DNA of 64,000 nt from Paenibacillus sp. HGH0039 (GCF_000411255.1 NZ_KE150412.1:134197-198196), one strand, 5' to 3'; positions 25,847 through 34,380 are shown, numbered from the stretch's first letter. The notes: generated by a model not told the origin, from the sequence alone. Numbers and translations: made by a program.

Positions 25847-26671
25847 CTATTTTTTCTTTACAGGAAAATATACCTCGGTCACAATATCATCGGAATCTTC
25901 GGCTTGGGTGGGATCGGTTACATACACTTCGTAAGGGGATCTTACCAATCGATATCCTTCATTCTCGATCCACTCCATCAGTCTGGCATACACCGTGGTC
26001 AATTCCGAATAAGCACCCTCCAGAACGGACTTCGCGCATAGACCTCCGGGCAAATCCCGTGTTCCCTTTACGAACTCCCCTACCGGGATGGCAAACTCTG
26101 TATCATTGCCGGCAGGATTGTATTCCGAGCTGTGATAAATGGTCATTGGCGTGCCAAGCAGGGTCAGTTTTTCAACCGCGATCTTTTCATACAGTTTGCC
26201 AAAATAGTTCTCATATCCTCGAATAAAGTCATCCCGGCTCATCATTTGACGCGTATACAGGATATTCATGGGCTGGGTTTCAACTAGCTCCACTTCTATC
26301 CGGTCCAGGTGGGACATAATGGGGATACCTTTCTGTACGTTTAAAATATCCGTGCTAATCTGGTTTAGAGTGTATTCAAAAGCAGTCAGCTTCTCCTGTA
26401 TTTCCTTTCTCTTGCGATGAAGAGCGGAACAAAGCTTTTCTTCCGATTGATCCCCTTCCATTTCCAGCATGGCTTTGATTTCTTCCAGAGAAAAGTGATA
26501 AGATTTCAACCGGTTGATCAAAAGCATCTTTTTAAGCTGCCGGATGGAGTAATACCGATACCCGTTCTCCGGGTTAATCTCATCCGGATGGAGTAATCCG
26601 ATCTCATCATAATACCGGAGCGTTTTTGTAGACACTTCGCAAATCTTCGAGAACTCCCCGATCGACAGCAA
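25847..26671 (-). CDS. MerR-family regulator with GyrI-like effector domain (BmrR type)
   Basis: 274 residues. The N-terminal winged helix is MLSIGEFSKICEVSTKTLRY followed by YDEIGLL and NGYRYYSIRQL, canonical MerR. A coiled dimerisation helix spans about 75-115, and a GyrI-like small-molecule domain (about 125-274) starts at IEVELVETQPMNILYTRQMM. Such proteins sense lipophilic or cationic compounds and twist a promoter with an over-long spacer. Exactly such a promoter lies upstream. The downstream serine hydrolase is the likely co-regulated target. Confidence 0.9.
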   Translation of the reverse strand: MLSIGEFSKICEVSTKTLRYYDEIGLLHPDEINPENGYRYYSIRQLKKMLLINRLKSYHFSLEEIKAMLEMEGDQSEEKLCSALHRKRKEIQEKLTAFEYTLNQISTDILNVQKGIPIMSHLDRIEVELVETQPMNILYTRQMMSRDDFIRGYENYFGKLYEKIAVEKLTLLGTPMTIYHSSEYNPAGNDTEFAIPVGEFVKGTRDLPGGLCAKSVLEGAYSELTTVYARLMEWIENEGYRLVRSPYEVYVTDPTQAEDSDDIVTEVYFPVKKK

Positions 26672-26740
26672 GAGGTCACCTCCCTTCTTCTTATTTTTTA
26701 CGAACGATACGGTCTAACTATCCTTGCTTTGTTCACCTTC

Positions 26741-26771
26741 ACTGTACAGCTTACCCTAGGGGCAAAGTCAA
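26741..26771 (-). promoter_or_regulatory. MerR-type promoter with 19-base spacer and dyad
   Basis: On the minus strand, TTGACT (26771-26766), a spacer of exactly 19 bases and TACAGT (26746-26741). The spacer holds a dyad centred on CCCTAGGG. This is the hallmark of promoters that MerR proteins activate by DNA distortion. Confidence 0.8.
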
Positions 26772-26877
26772 CCGCAAAAGCCGTCTGCCTTTACATTCCT
26801 ACCAAAAAATTGCATAATGATCTATTAGATTGTATCCCTATTTATGTCCTATACTCACCCAAAGGAGAGTGTAATTT

Positions 26878-27234
26878 ATGCGTGAAACCTGTGTTCCCTC
26901 CGGCGTGGCACTAAAAGACACCGGCTTTGGCTATACGTTGTCTTTAATAGGCGGTAAATATAAAATGATCATTATGTATTGGCTGGCCGAGAACAAGGTG
27001 ATGCGGCATAATGAGCTGAAGCGAAGTATCGGAAGCATTTCTTTTAAAACCTTAAGTGTCATGTTAAAAGAGATGGAGGCAGACGGGCTTATCCTGCGCA
27101 AGGAATTCCCTCAAGTTCCTCCTAAAGTCGAGTATTCTTTATCGGAACGCGGCCTATCTCTCCTTCCGCTGCTGAACATGATGTGCGAGTGGGGCGAGAA
27201 CAATTTGCCCGATCCCCAGGCTGTACAGCGGTAG
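26878..27234 (+). CDS. HxlR-family regulator, redox-sensing type
   Basis: 118 residues. HxlR winged helix: YTLSLIGGKYKMIIMYWLAE, then MRHNELKRSIGSISFKTLSVMLKEMEADGLI and VEYSLSERG. Cys5 (MRETCVP) matches the N-terminal cysteine that YodB- and HypR-type members use to sense quinones or electrophiles. A quinone or diamide sensor is therefore likely. The ATG follows AAAGGAGAGTGTAATTT. It converges on a flavodoxin-fold oxidoreductase gene whose promoter carries a matching inverted repeat, so that gene is the likely target. Confidence 0.88.
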   Translation: MRETCVPSGVALKDTGFGYTLSLIGGKYKMIIMYWLAENKVMRHNELKRSIGSISFKTLSVMLKEMEADGLILRKEFPQVPPKVEYSLSERGLSLLPLLNMMCEWGENNLPDPQAVQR

Positions 27235-27256
27235 CCAAAAGGTATTAGTTCAAAAA

Positions 27257-27290
27257 AAAGAAGTATCTCCCCTGAGGAAATACTTCTTTT
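27257..27290. terminator. Bidirectional terminator between HxlR and oxidoreductase genes
   Basis: AAAAGAAGTAT (27257-27267) pairs with ATACTTCTTTT (27280-27290), with A and T runs on both sides, between two converging genes. Confidence 0.88.
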
Positions 27291-27313
27291 TTATAGTTCA
27301 ATATAATTGCCTC

Positions 27314-27874
27314 TTAAAGATGATCAATAAAACTCACATACTTTTGTGCGCTTTTATCCAAATTGTTTGCCGGCGGTTCATTTTCCGCACCGGGTTCATT
27401 TTCGCCAGGCTCGGTTTCTGTACCGTAATACGCATAGAACGAACGATAGTCCGCATGGCAGTATCGGAAGGTCGTTTCAAAAGGGGTTAGCAACTGTTCA
27501 AGCGTATAGCGGTACTTCCCCTCTTCCCTGTAGTCTTCTTCTTTAATTCCGACAGAAACCGCTAAAGCCGCTTTGCGATTCCTTAATTTATCGCCGTTAG
27601 AACCATAGGCCCAGCCATAAGCAAGAACATCGTCGAGCCATTTTTTTAGAAGAGGCGGACAATTAAACCAATACACAGGGAATTGCAGAACAAGGTTGCC
27701 GTGCGATTCAATCAGCTGCTGTTCTCTCTCCACGTCTATGTTTCCGTCAGGATAAACTTTATGCAATTCGTGTACCGTATATTTTTCCGGGTATTTTTTG
27801 AGTTCTTCTACCCAGCGTTTATTAATGACGGATGTTTCCAGGCTCGGATGTGTGACGATAACAAGAGTTTTCAG
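27314..27874 (-). CDS. NAD(P)H-dependent flavin oxidoreductase (KefF/YwrO-like) with CTG start
   Basis: 186 residues of a flavodoxin-fold quinone reductase. The N-terminal strand and FMN loop are KTLVIVTHPSLETSVINKRW. Further landmarks are LVLQFPVYWFNCPPLLKKWLDDVLAYGWAYG and the YRYTLEQLLTPFETTFRYC region. Full family length is reached only if translation begins at CTG (27874-27872), eight bases after AGGAGG. The frame is closed by TAG just before the Shine-Dalgarno and contains no ATG, GTG or TTG at the right place. Methionine at 27766 would delete the FMN site. The likely role is two-electron reduction of quinones under control of the HxlR-type protein. Confidence 0.85.
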   Translation of the reverse strand: MKTLVIVTHPSLETSVINKRWVEELKKYPEKYTVHELHKVYPDGNIDVEREQQLIESHGNLVLQFPVYWFNCPPLLKKWLDDVLAYGWAYGSNGDKLRNRKAALAVSVGIKEEDYREEGKYRYTLEQLLTPFETTFRYCHADYRSFYAYYGTETEPGENEPGAENEPPANNLDKSAQKYVSFIDHL

Positions 27875-27930
27875 AGTGCTCTCCTCCTAAAAGTGTATTT
27901 ACTTCTTGAGTATAGAGTCCAGCCTACAAA

Positions 27931-27967
27931 TATGTAAGTATGCACTTTTAGTACAGGTACTTACATA
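27931..27967. promoter_or_regulatory. Inverted repeat operator of the oxidoreductase gene
   Basis: TATGTAAGTA (27931-27940) and TACTTACATA (27958-27967) are exact inverted copies 17 bases apart. They resemble YodB-type boxes (GTAAGTA). The left arm overlaps the likely -35 (TTACAT) of a minus-strand promoter with TATACT near 27910. Confidence 0.65.
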
Positions 27968-28018
27968 AAGGTGAGTGTGGCGGGTTCTTGTTGGTCCGTT
28001 CGTTGTTGAACCTAAAAA

Positions 28019-28052
28019 AACCTTACCGATCTTAATTAAGACCGGAAAGGTT
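28019..28052. terminator. Bidirectional terminator after the SDR gene
   Basis: AACCTTACCGATCTT pairs with AAGACCGGAAAGGTT with two mismatches, flanked by A7 and T5. It is the terminator of the gene ending at 28088. Confidence 0.8.
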
Positions 28053-28087
28053 TTTAGTTAACGGTTTGAACATGAATTCCGCTAAGG

Positions 28088-28990
28088 TTAAGGCGTTGGC
28101 GTACCGCCGTTAGCGTTAAGGGTTTCCCCGCTGATATAGCTGGATTCCTGACTGGCCAAGAAGACAAAAGCCGGAGCCATTTCAGCAGGCTGTCCCGGAC
28201 GGCCAAGCGGCGTATTCGTACCGAATTCCGCCAGCTTCTCGGTCGGTTGTCCGCCCGCAACTTGCAGGGGCGTCCATACGGGGCCCGGCGCCACCACATT
28301 TACCCGGATGCCCTTGCTCGCTACCTGCTGTGCGAGGGCTTTGCTAAAGGTATTAATCGCGGATTTCGTAGTCGCATAATCCAAAAGAATCGGGGACGGT
28401 TTATACGCTTGAATGGAGGACGTGTTAATGATGGAGCCGCCCGGCTTCATATGTCTGACCGCGGCCTTGCAAAGCCAGAAGAGAGAGTAGACATTGGTCT
28501 TGAAAGTGGCATCGAATTGTTCGGTCGTCAGATCCGCAATGTTCTCGACGAACTGCTGCATGCCGGCCACGTTGGCCAGAATATCGATTCCGCCCAGTTT
28601 ATCTACCGCGGTCGCAATCAGCTGCTCGCAGTACTGCTCGTCCTTCAGATCGCCAGGAAAAGCAATGGCTTTACGGCCGGCTTCTTCGATCAGTTTGACG
28701 ACCTCTTGCGCATCCGCCTCTTCCTCCGGCAAGTAAGACAACAGCACGTCGGCACCTTCACGGGCAAAAGCAATCGCCGCCGCACGGCCGATTCCGCTGT
28801 CGGCTCCCGTCACCACGGCTTTGCGTCCGGTTAATCGTCCGGTTCCGCGGTAGCTTGTCTCCCCTGCATCGGGCACAGGAGTCATTTTCTTTTGGAGACC
28901 CGGCTCAGGCTGCTTTTGCTTCCATTCAGGTGTCGGCTTCGGATATTGGGCGGTTGGATCTTGCACTTTATATTGATCTTGTTCAGGCAT
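28088..28990 (-). CDS. Short-chain dehydrogenase/reductase, general-stress type (YhdF/YhxC-like)
   Basis: 300 residues. An N-terminal proline- and glutamine-rich tail of about 45 residues, typical of the YhdF/YhxD group, precedes the Rossmann domain. Cofactor motif TGADSGIG, then NVAG, catalytic Ser in IINTSSIQ, Tyr and Lys in DYATTKS, and PGPVWTPL. It is an NADP-type oxidoreductase whose substrate is unknown. Members of this group are often in the SigB stress regulon, but I see no clear SigB promoter here. The ATG follows AAGAGGAGGACTTCACT. Confidence 0.88.
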   Translation of the reverse strand: MPEQDQYKVQDPTAQYPKPTPEWKQKQPEPGLQKKMTPVPDAGETSYRGTGRLTGRKAVVTGADSGIGRAAAIAFAREGADVLLSYLPEEEADAQEVVKLIEEAGRKAIAFPGDLKDEQYCEQLIATAVDKLGGIDILANVAGMQQFVENIADLTTEQFDATFKTNVYSLFWLCKAAVRHMKPGGSIINTSSIQAYKPSPILLDYATTKSAINTFSKALAQQVASKGIRVNVVAPGPVWTPLQVAGGQPTEKLAEFGTNTPLGRPGQPAEMAPAFVFLASQESSYISGETLNANGGTPTP

Positions 28991-29158
28991 AGTGAAGTCC
29001 TCCTCTTGGTCTTATCTGTATCATCGGCAGGGTCTGAAAAGTGTCTGACACTTCTCTTTGTAACCAGGATCGGGGACATTTAAACGGTACCCTCTAAGAA
29101 TCCTGCCATACAGTTAACACCACGTTTCCTTATTTATTTTCTCCCTGAAAATAAAAAA

Positions 29159-29176
29159 ATCCGCGGTTTCGCGGAT
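29159..29176 (-). terminator. Terminator of the isochorismatase-like gene
   Basis: ATCCGCG (29159-29165) pairs with CGCGGAT (29170-29176), and the minus strand continues into seven T. Confidence 0.85.
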
Positions 29177-29202
29177 GTTCGAATTTGTACCTTTCTTGCC
29201 GG

Positions 29203-29682
29203 TTATGACTGAACCATGAACTCAATGACCGGATAGGAAATCACATGCCGATCTCGGTATGTCAGGGCAATAAGATCTTCTTTGGCACTCAAAATTCCAT
29301 TTTGTAAAATAGCAGCCTTAAACCCGCGCTCAATCGCGCCATTGTAGGTAAATAAGACGCAATTCCCCGCGTCAAAGCCTGCTATCACAACAAGGCCGAT
29401 CTGGCGGTCAAGCAGAATTTGTTCCAAATCCGTTCGCCAGAAAGCATTGGAGAACGTCTTCTTCACGACAAGGTCGTCTTTCTCCACTTGAATCTCGGGG
29501 ATGAACTCAAGCCGTTCCGGACTAATCGTCCCGGCCTCTTCTACATCCTGGATATGGATGACTTGATGTCCGCCGGAACGCAAAATTTGAGCGGTATGAT
29601 TAATATACGCGCTTGCGGTTGCCACCGGACGGTCTTGCAGGAAATCCATTTGCATATCGACGATTAAAAGTGCAATGTTCAC
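29203..29682 (-). CDS. Isochorismatase-family cysteine hydrolase
   Basis: 159 residues from GTG at 29682-29680, which starts MNIALLIVDMQMDFLQD and follows GAGGAAG. The upstream ATG at 29700 has no ribosome binding site. The catalytic triad is visible as Asp9 (VDMQ), a lysine in VVKKTFSNAFW, and a cysteine in GFDAGNCVLFTYNGA. The segment before the cysteine (GFDAGN) departs from the usual G-x-x-T-x-x-C, so the substrate may be unusual. Relatives include nicotinamidases, ureidohydrolases and N-carbamoylsarcosine amidases. Confidence 0.82.
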   Translation of the reverse strand: MNIALLIVDMQMDFLQDRPVATASAYINHTAQILRSGGHQVIHIQDVEEAGTISPERLEFIPEIQVEKDDLVVKKTFSNAFWRTDLEQILLDRQIGLVVIAGFDAGNCVLFTYNGAIERGFKAAILQNGILSAKEDLIALTYRDRHVISYPVIEFMVQS

Positions 29683-29786
29683 TGCTTCACTTCCTCGCAT
29701 TCAGTGGTGTTTTTTTCTTCACTATACCAAAACCAGGTAAGAGTTGTACATTCTTTTGCAGTACCTCTATACAAGCAAATTAGCGT

Positions 29787-30371
29787 TCATTCATCGGTTC
29801 GCTTCGGCTCGGTAGAGAAGCAGTCCAAATGGCTGTACAGCAGGGAGACGAGATCACGGCTTTCCTCATGCTCCAGCCACTCCTCCAGGGAGACACGTAA
29901 TGCCGCCATATAGACCGCGACCAAGAAGCGCATCTCATTGCGGTCCCTTGCCGGTTCGAGGCGGGAGCAAACCGCTTCGCAGATGGCCGGCTCGGTTTCC
30001 AGCAGCGCATACAGAAACAAGGAAGCCATGGGCGGGGTCTGCATGGCTATCTGATGACGGATATAAAGATTGGACCGCTGCTCCTGATACCTGCCCGCCA
30101 GATACCCAAAAACTTCCCGCAGCGCAGTGTGCGGCGATGCCGTTGACGCAACGTGCATGAGCGTACGGACACCGTCGCTCTGTATGGTATGAATGAGCCC
30201 GGAGAGGACCTCTTCCTTGGACGCATAATAGCGAAAAAAAGTACGCGGAGACATCGTCACCGCATCAGCTATGTCCTGGATGGAAGTTTGTTCGTAGCCC
30301 TTTTGCTGAAAAAGCCGGAGCGCCGCTTCTTCAATGGCAGCCTGTGCCTGACGTTTCTTGCGTTCCCGCAA
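29787..30371 (-). CDS. TetR-family regulator, 5' end truncated at a recombination joint
   Basis: 194 residues if read from TTG at 30371-30369. The text begins directly at LRERKKRQAQAAIEEAALRL, normally preceded by an initiator and several residues, then the helix-turn-helix SIQDIADAVTMSPRTFFRYYAS. The C-terminal domain looks full length. No ribosome binding site precedes the TTG. Base 30372 onward belongs to a cytochrome P450 on the opposite strand. The gene therefore lost its promoter and first codons in the same event that removed the first two thirds of the P450. It is probably poorly expressed or silent. Confidence 0.7.
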   Translation of the reverse strand: MRERKKRQAQAAIEEAALRLFQQKGYEQTSIQDIADAVTMSPRTFFRYYASKEEVLSGLIHTIQSDGVRTLMHVASTASPHTALREVFGYLAGRYQEQRSNLYIRHQIAMQTPPMASLFLYALLETEPAICEAVCSRLEPARDRNEMRFLVAVYMAALRVSLEEWLEHEESRDLVSLLYSHLDCFSTEPKRTDE

Positions 30372-30373
30372 GC

Positions 30374-30782
30374 ATCCGATCTTAGCCTGGTTCCTTCCGC
30401 CGTCGAAGAGCTGCTGCGCTTCAATGGACCTGCCACCATAGCCGGACCGCGTTTTGCAACGGAAGATCTAAAGCTTGCCGGACAGGCGATCAGGAAGGGC
30501 GATATCGTCATTCCCGTGTTGAAATCAGCGAACCGCGATGAAAATCAGTTTACGCAGCCGGAGGAGCTCGACATCACTCGTACAATCCATCGCCATCTCG
30601 CCTTTGGACAAGGCATCCATATGTGTTTGGGGGCTCCGCTTGCCCGAGTGGAAGGTGACATCGCTTTTACCACCCTGCTAAGGCGCTTGCCTAATCTGCG
30701 GCTCAGCGTCCCCCGGGAGAGCGTCGCCTGGAGTTTCACGCTGAGCTCGCAGGGAATAACCTCCCTTCCCGTCGCTTTTTGA
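30374..30782 (+). pseudogene. Cytochrome P450, 3' remnant (C-terminal third)
   Basis: About 136 residues from SDLSLVPSAVEELLRFNGPA to the stop. The K-helix E-x-x-R (EELLR), the PERF-like region EELDITRTIHRHLAFG and the haem-binding loop FGQGIHMCLGAPLAR are intact, as in CYP107-like bacterial P450s. About 260 N-terminal residues, including the oxygen-binding I-helix, are gone, so it cannot be a working enzyme. The open frame continues into the neighbouring TetR gene only as antisense. No promoter or start is present. Confidence 0.85.
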
Positions 30783-30915
30783 CAATAAAACGATTGCACG
30801 AATGACTGGGACGGCGGAGTCTGGCCTTGGCTGACGCCGAATCGTACAGCTTTTCCTTTCCTGCTCCGCCTCTGTGATTTGCCTGAAATACAGAATGCTG
30901 CCGGTAATACGGAAA

Positions 30916-30963
30916 AAGGATAGATATTCTTGTCCGGTACCAAAGACAAGAACACCTATCCTT
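30916..30963 (-). terminator. Terminator of the catalase gene
   Basis: A 19-base stem with two mismatches (30916-30934 with 30945-30963) is followed on the minus strand by T5. It lies about 75 bases past the catalase stop. Bases 30783-30915 contain nothing else I can name. Confidence 0.75.
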
Positions 30964-31038
30964 GTTATAAAACAGATTGCGCTCTAAGCAGGTCCAACCA
31001 TGCGTGCCGCCCTGAGGGGTCCTTCATTTTCTGGATCA

Positions 31039-32493
31039 TTATCCTTTAGTCTGCATTTGAATGTGCCGGGCAACCCGTTCTCCCAGTTCCGCCGAGGCGT
31101 GGTACAGATAGTTTAAGACAATGCTTTGCGTTCCTTGGGATATACCGGCAAGATCGGCAGAGAGGTTATCCACCAGATGCTCTTGCTGCACAGGAGGCAG
31201 AGCGCGATAGTACTGGCCGGCCTGTGTAAAATTATCCGGTTCGGGCAGATCGGTCCGCACGAGACGGCCTTCCACATATCTGCCGCTGCCGCTGGTCACA
31301 AGGGAATCCGGCGACCAATTTTCCTGATGATTGACAGGGATTTTGCGGAAATCCGGCCCCAACCGCCGGCGCTGAGAATCCCAGTAAATGTTCGCACGTC
31401 CTTGCAGCAGCTTATCGTCCGATAGCTCGGCTCCATCCAAAAGATTGGACGGCGAGAAAGCTATTTTCTCCACCTGATCCATATAGTTGTCCGGATTGCG
31501 GTTCAGTACCAGCCGGCCTACCGGCACCAAAGGATATTGCCTCTCGTCCCAGACCTTGGTATCATCCAGCGGATCAAAAGGAAGTTTGGCCTCGTCGTCC
31601 GGGTTCATAAGCTGTACATGCAGCCCGTATTCAACGGTGTTGCCCGCTGCCAGGGTATCGAATAAATCTTGGCCTGCAAGATCCGGATTCTCGCTCAATC
31701 GGGCCGCTTCGTGGCGGTCGATAACCTGCACGCCGGCAAACGGGATCCAGTGGTATTTTACATAAGTGCGGACGCCCTGCGCGTTTCTCCACACATAGGT
31801 GTTTACACTATGGCCCGGGATATGGCGAAAGCTTTTGACCGTACCCGCGTCCGAGTAGAGCCGGACCAGGAAATGAGTGGATTCGGGCGCTCTGGCGACA
31901 AAGCTCCACATCCGCTCCGGATCGATCAGGTTGTTTACCGGCGAGGGCAGAAAGGCTTGAACGAACTCCGGAAAACGAATGGCATCCCGTACGGAAAATA
32001 CGGGGATATGATTGCAGAGCAAATCAAAAACACCTTGTTCCGTGTAAAACTTGGTGGAGAAACCGCGCACATTGCGGGAAGTATCCGGGGTGCCTTTATT
32101 GCTGACGGCGAGGGAAAACCTAACGGTAACGGGAACCTGCTGGCCGGGACTTTGTAAAAAGCAGAGCTTGGTATAAGCCGCCATGGAATGGACGTTCTGA
32201 AAGTAACCGAAGGCACCGCTGCCTTTCACATGCACCGGCCTTTCGATAATTTTTGTATGTACAAAGGTTTCCAGTGTTTCGTGTAAAATATTGTCCTGTT
32301 CGAGTACCGGACCTCTTTCGCCTACCGTCTGTGAATGAAATGCTGCCGGTATGTTCCCCGCCCCTTGCGCAGGAATGTGACCTCTAGGAGGCTCCTCTCT
32401 CGGTACATGCTGCGCTGAAGATCTTTGCGGCGAACCGCTGCGTGGAGATGTTGCGTCTGATTGAAACCGTCCGTTGTTTCCTTCCATAATCAT
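31039..32493 (-). CDS. Monofunctional haem catalase
   Basis: 484 residues. It disproportionates hydrogen peroxide in the cytoplasm. The distal histidine is in ERPVHVKGSGAFGYF, the active-site asparagine in FDLLCNHIPVFSVRD, and the proximal haem-ligand tyrosine in NIYWDSQRRRLG, all conserved. The first ~45 residues are a proline-, serine- and glutamine-rich extension not needed for the fold. Several in-frame starts exist (GTG 32505, ATG 32493, ATG 32487). GGGAGGG precedes them, so the exact start is uncertain. Clade and stress regulon are not decidable, and no PerR box was noticed. Confidence 0.93.
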   Translation of the reverse strand: MIMEGNNGRFQSDATSPRSGSPQRSSAQHVPREEPPRGHIPAQGAGNIPAAFHSQTVGERGPVLEQDNILHETLETFVHTKIIERPVHVKGSGAFGYFQNVHSMAAYTKLCFLQSPGQQVPVTVRFSLAVSNKGTPDTSRNVRGFSTKFYTEQGVFDLLCNHIPVFSVRDAIRFPEFVQAFLPSPVNNLIDPERMWSFVARAPESTHFLVRLYSDAGTVKSFRHIPGHSVNTYVWRNAQGVRTYVKYHWIPFAGVQVIDRHEAARLSENPDLAGQDLFDTLAAGNTVEYGLHVQLMNPDDEAKLPFDPLDDTKVWDERQYPLVPVGRLVLNRNPDNYMDQVEKIAFSPSNLLDGAELSDDKLLQGRANIYWDSQRRRLGPDFRKIPVNHQENWSPDSLVTSGSGRYVEGRLVRTDLPEPDNFTQAGQYYRALPPVQQEHLVDNLSADLAGISQGTQSIVLNYLYHASAELGERVARHIQMQTKG

Positions 32494-32651
32494 TGTCCCT
32501 CCCACACGTCCATTTTTACGGATACCTTATTGTATATGTGGAGCTTCGGAACATTTATACCCCTGTACCCTCTATCCGGGAACGACAATGACTCTATCTT
32601 CTGCCACGTCACGCGCCCGGCTCCGGAAATGCCCCTAGACGGCTATCGATA

Positions 32652-32681
32652 AAGAGGATCACTCCGGGGAGTGATCCTCTT
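32652..32681 (-). terminator. Terminator of the ArsR-SRPBCC operon
   Basis: AAGAGGATCACTCC (32652-32665) pairs perfectly with GGAGTGATCCTCTT (32668-32681). Only three T follow on the minus strand, but its place 52 bases after the stop fits. Confidence 0.65.
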
Positions 32682-32732
32682 CTCTCATGTATAGATTTTA
32701 AGGATGACTGGCCGCGTGACCGACCGGCTGTT

Positions 32733-33242
32733 CTACTGAATCGATTCCAGGTGCTCGCCCAGACGATCCCACGTTTCGGTGATGCCTTGCAGCATACCCA
32801 TATCCAGCACCTGCTTCAAGCCCTCGGCCGTTGCATATTCGCCTCTGCTGACGACTTTGGTGCCGCCTTCAACTTCGGTGAACGTCAGCGTGCAGACCGT
32901 GGTCGGCATCGTTTCCGCAATGCCGCCTTCCGCGTCGGAGAAATAGTCCGTGTACACGATCTTCTCCGGTGCCTGGATCTCGCTGTATACCGCTTTGCCC
33001 CACGATTCCATCCCGTAGAATTCGCCTTGATTTTTGTCCTCGCATTTCATGCAATAATGCCAAACGCCGCCGACACGGAAATCTATGCTGCATACCGGAA
33101 TGCTCCAGCCTCGCGGTCCCCACCAGAGCTTCAGGTGCTCGGCCTGCGAGAAAGCCTCGAACACCAGCTCGCGGGGAGCCTTGAATACGCGCTCCAGCGT
33201 CAGGGTCTTGTCTTCCACCTTGGAAGTGATTGGATTTGTCAT
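32733..33242 (-). CDS. SRPBCC/AHSA1-domain protein
   Basis: 169 residues from ATG 33242-33240 after TTGAGGAGGAATTTACA. It is an activator-of-Hsp90-like (Bet v 1 fold) domain: LTLERVFKAPRELVFEAFSQAEHLKLWWGPRGW, then GTKVVSRGEYATAEGLKQVLDMGMLQGITETWDRL. The fold makes a hydrophobic pocket, and the ligand is unknown. ArsR-SRPBCC pairs are common in Bacillales and usually respond to organic stressors. It starts 35 bases after the ArsR gene stop, in one operon. Confidence 0.9.
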   Translation of the reverse strand: MTNPITSKVEDKTLTLERVFKAPRELVFEAFSQAEHLKLWWGPRGWSIPVCSIDFRVGGVWHYCMKCEDKNQGEFYGMESWGKAVYSEIQAPEKIVYTDYFSDAEGGIAETMPTTVCTLTFTEVEGGTKVVSRGEYATAEGLKQVLDMGMLQGITETWDRLGEHLESIQ

Positions 33243-33277
33243 TGTAAATTCCTCCTCAATAATTGGGTTCTCTTCCG

Positions 33278-33625
33278 TCAATCTTGCCGATCTTCCCCGG
33301 TTTCCCGGCCCTGCAGCTTCTGCAGATAGTCGTCCAGACGATCGAATCGTTCCTCCCAGATGACGCGGTAGCTCTCCAGCCATTCATCCAGCTCCCGGAA
33401 AGGGTCCGGCTGAAGACTGTAGATTCGCCGATTCGCATCCGCCTGCGCCTTAACAAGGCCCGCTTCGCTCAGAACACGCAAATGCTTCGATGCCTGAGGC
33501 TGGCGCATCTGCAGCCGCTCCGCAATTTCCCCTACCGTGAGCGGACATTCCCGCAGCAGCTCCAAAATCAACAGCCGGTTCGGCTCGGCAAGAGCACTCA
33601 TAACGCGAGCGTCCATGGTCATCAT
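33278..33625 (-). CDS. ArsR-family regulator (SRPBCC-linked)
   Basis: 115 residues. Winged helix with ALAEPNRLLILELLRECPLTVGEIAERLQMRQPQASKHLRVLSEAGLV. There are no metal-binding cysteine motifs in the recognition helix, so it is not an arsenic-type sensor. The C-terminal half (SLQPDPFRELDEWLESYRVIWEERFDRLDDYL) is typical of regulators paired with SRPBCC proteins. ATG at 33625, 33622 or 33616 are all in frame, with AGAGAATGG the only upstream purine tract. An operator-like dyad lies about 90 bases upstream. Confidence 0.9.
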   Translation of the reverse strand: MMTMDARVMSALAEPNRLLILELLRECPLTVGEIAERLQMRQPQASKHLRVLSEAGLVKAQADANRRIYSLQPDPFRELDEWLESYRVIWEERFDRLDDYLQKLQGRETGEDRQD

Positions 33626-33707
33626 CCATTCTCTGCCGGTCTTGTAGGTAAGTGTCCGGAGTCGTTGTTCGGTTTACTTTTTCTTGCTGAAATCAATATA
33701 CCATATA

Positions 33708-33733
33708 AGGAATATTCCTGTAAAGGAATATTT
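33708..33733. promoter_or_regulatory. Operator-like palindrome ahead of the ArsR gene
   Basis: AGGAATATTCCT (33708-33719) is a perfect palindrome, followed by a second AAGGAATATTT (33723-33733). It is a plausible ArsR autoregulation site. The rest of 33626-34002 shows no gene I can support. Confidence 0.5.
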
Positions 33734-34002
33734 GTAACGCTTATAGAGTCATCATTCCTGCCGGACGACCGCTTCTATCATCGTTACGATTCGTAAAACC
33801 TGAAGTCTTTTTTTATGCGAATATCGGTATTTATCTCCAAAATCATGGTTCATTATAACGATTCGTTTCCAGATTACGGTCGTCGTTATTGTTTTTTTAT
33901 ACCGGATCTTATCCATTTCTCTTGCCCGTAGATGATAATCCAATCAATCACTAGCAGCCGTTCATATCCTACAGCAAATCTACCAAAAGGAGAGGAAAAT
34001 GT

Positions 34003-34380
34003 ATGCCATTTTCAACAGGTTTAATTACCAATACGAGAGACGTAGGCACCGCATCTTCCAACATTGTGATGAACGTCAGGAATTTGGATACGACTAACCC
34101 GGTAACCGTTACGGTACAGGTATTCGCTTCTGTAAATTCGACTACTTTCTATACGGCCTATCTAGTCACGTATGTGGTTCCTGCAAACTCTTATAATGTC
34201 AGAGAATTTTTTATTGCCGGGAACGTCTCTTATGAAGTTCAAATTAACACGGCTTCCGTCGCAACACCCAATGCGTTACTTTCCGTTTTCGGCATCGATG
34301 GATTTGGTAATCTTGTCACGGATCAGCGTATTCTTCAATCCGAATTAAGCGTTATTTCGTCACTTAGTCCGATCATGTAA
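34003..34380 (+). CDS. Small beta-rich protein of unknown function
   Basis: 125 residues, unrecognised. The ATG follows AAAAGGAGAGGAAAATGT, an excellent site. Composition is rich in threonine, valine, serine and asparagine (TNPVTVTVQVFASVNSTTFYT), with alternating polar and hydrophobic residues that predict a beta-sandwich. There is no signal peptide, cysteine or membrane segment. Such small beta proteins in spore formers are sometimes surface or coat components, but nothing here shows that. A perfect hairpin (34429-34454, ATTCTTCACA stem) follows. Confidence 0.7.
   Translation: MPFSTGLITNTRDVGTASSNIVMNVRNLDTTNPVTVTVQVFASVNSTTFYTAYLVTYVVPANSYNVREFFIAGNVSYEVQINTASVATPNALLSVFGIDGFGNLVTDQRILQSELSVISSLSPIM

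Noticed and set aside
25299-26226. Plus-strand open frames across the serine hydrolase and MerR genes
   Set aside because: Shadows of real minus-strand genes without start signals.
30153-30373. N-terminal extension of the P450 frame
   Set aside because: It is the antisense of the TetR gene; protein similarity to P450 begins only at about 30374.
33752-33943. Short minus-strand open frame in the ArsR upstream gap
   Set aside because: No ribosome binding site or protein character; left as noncoding.
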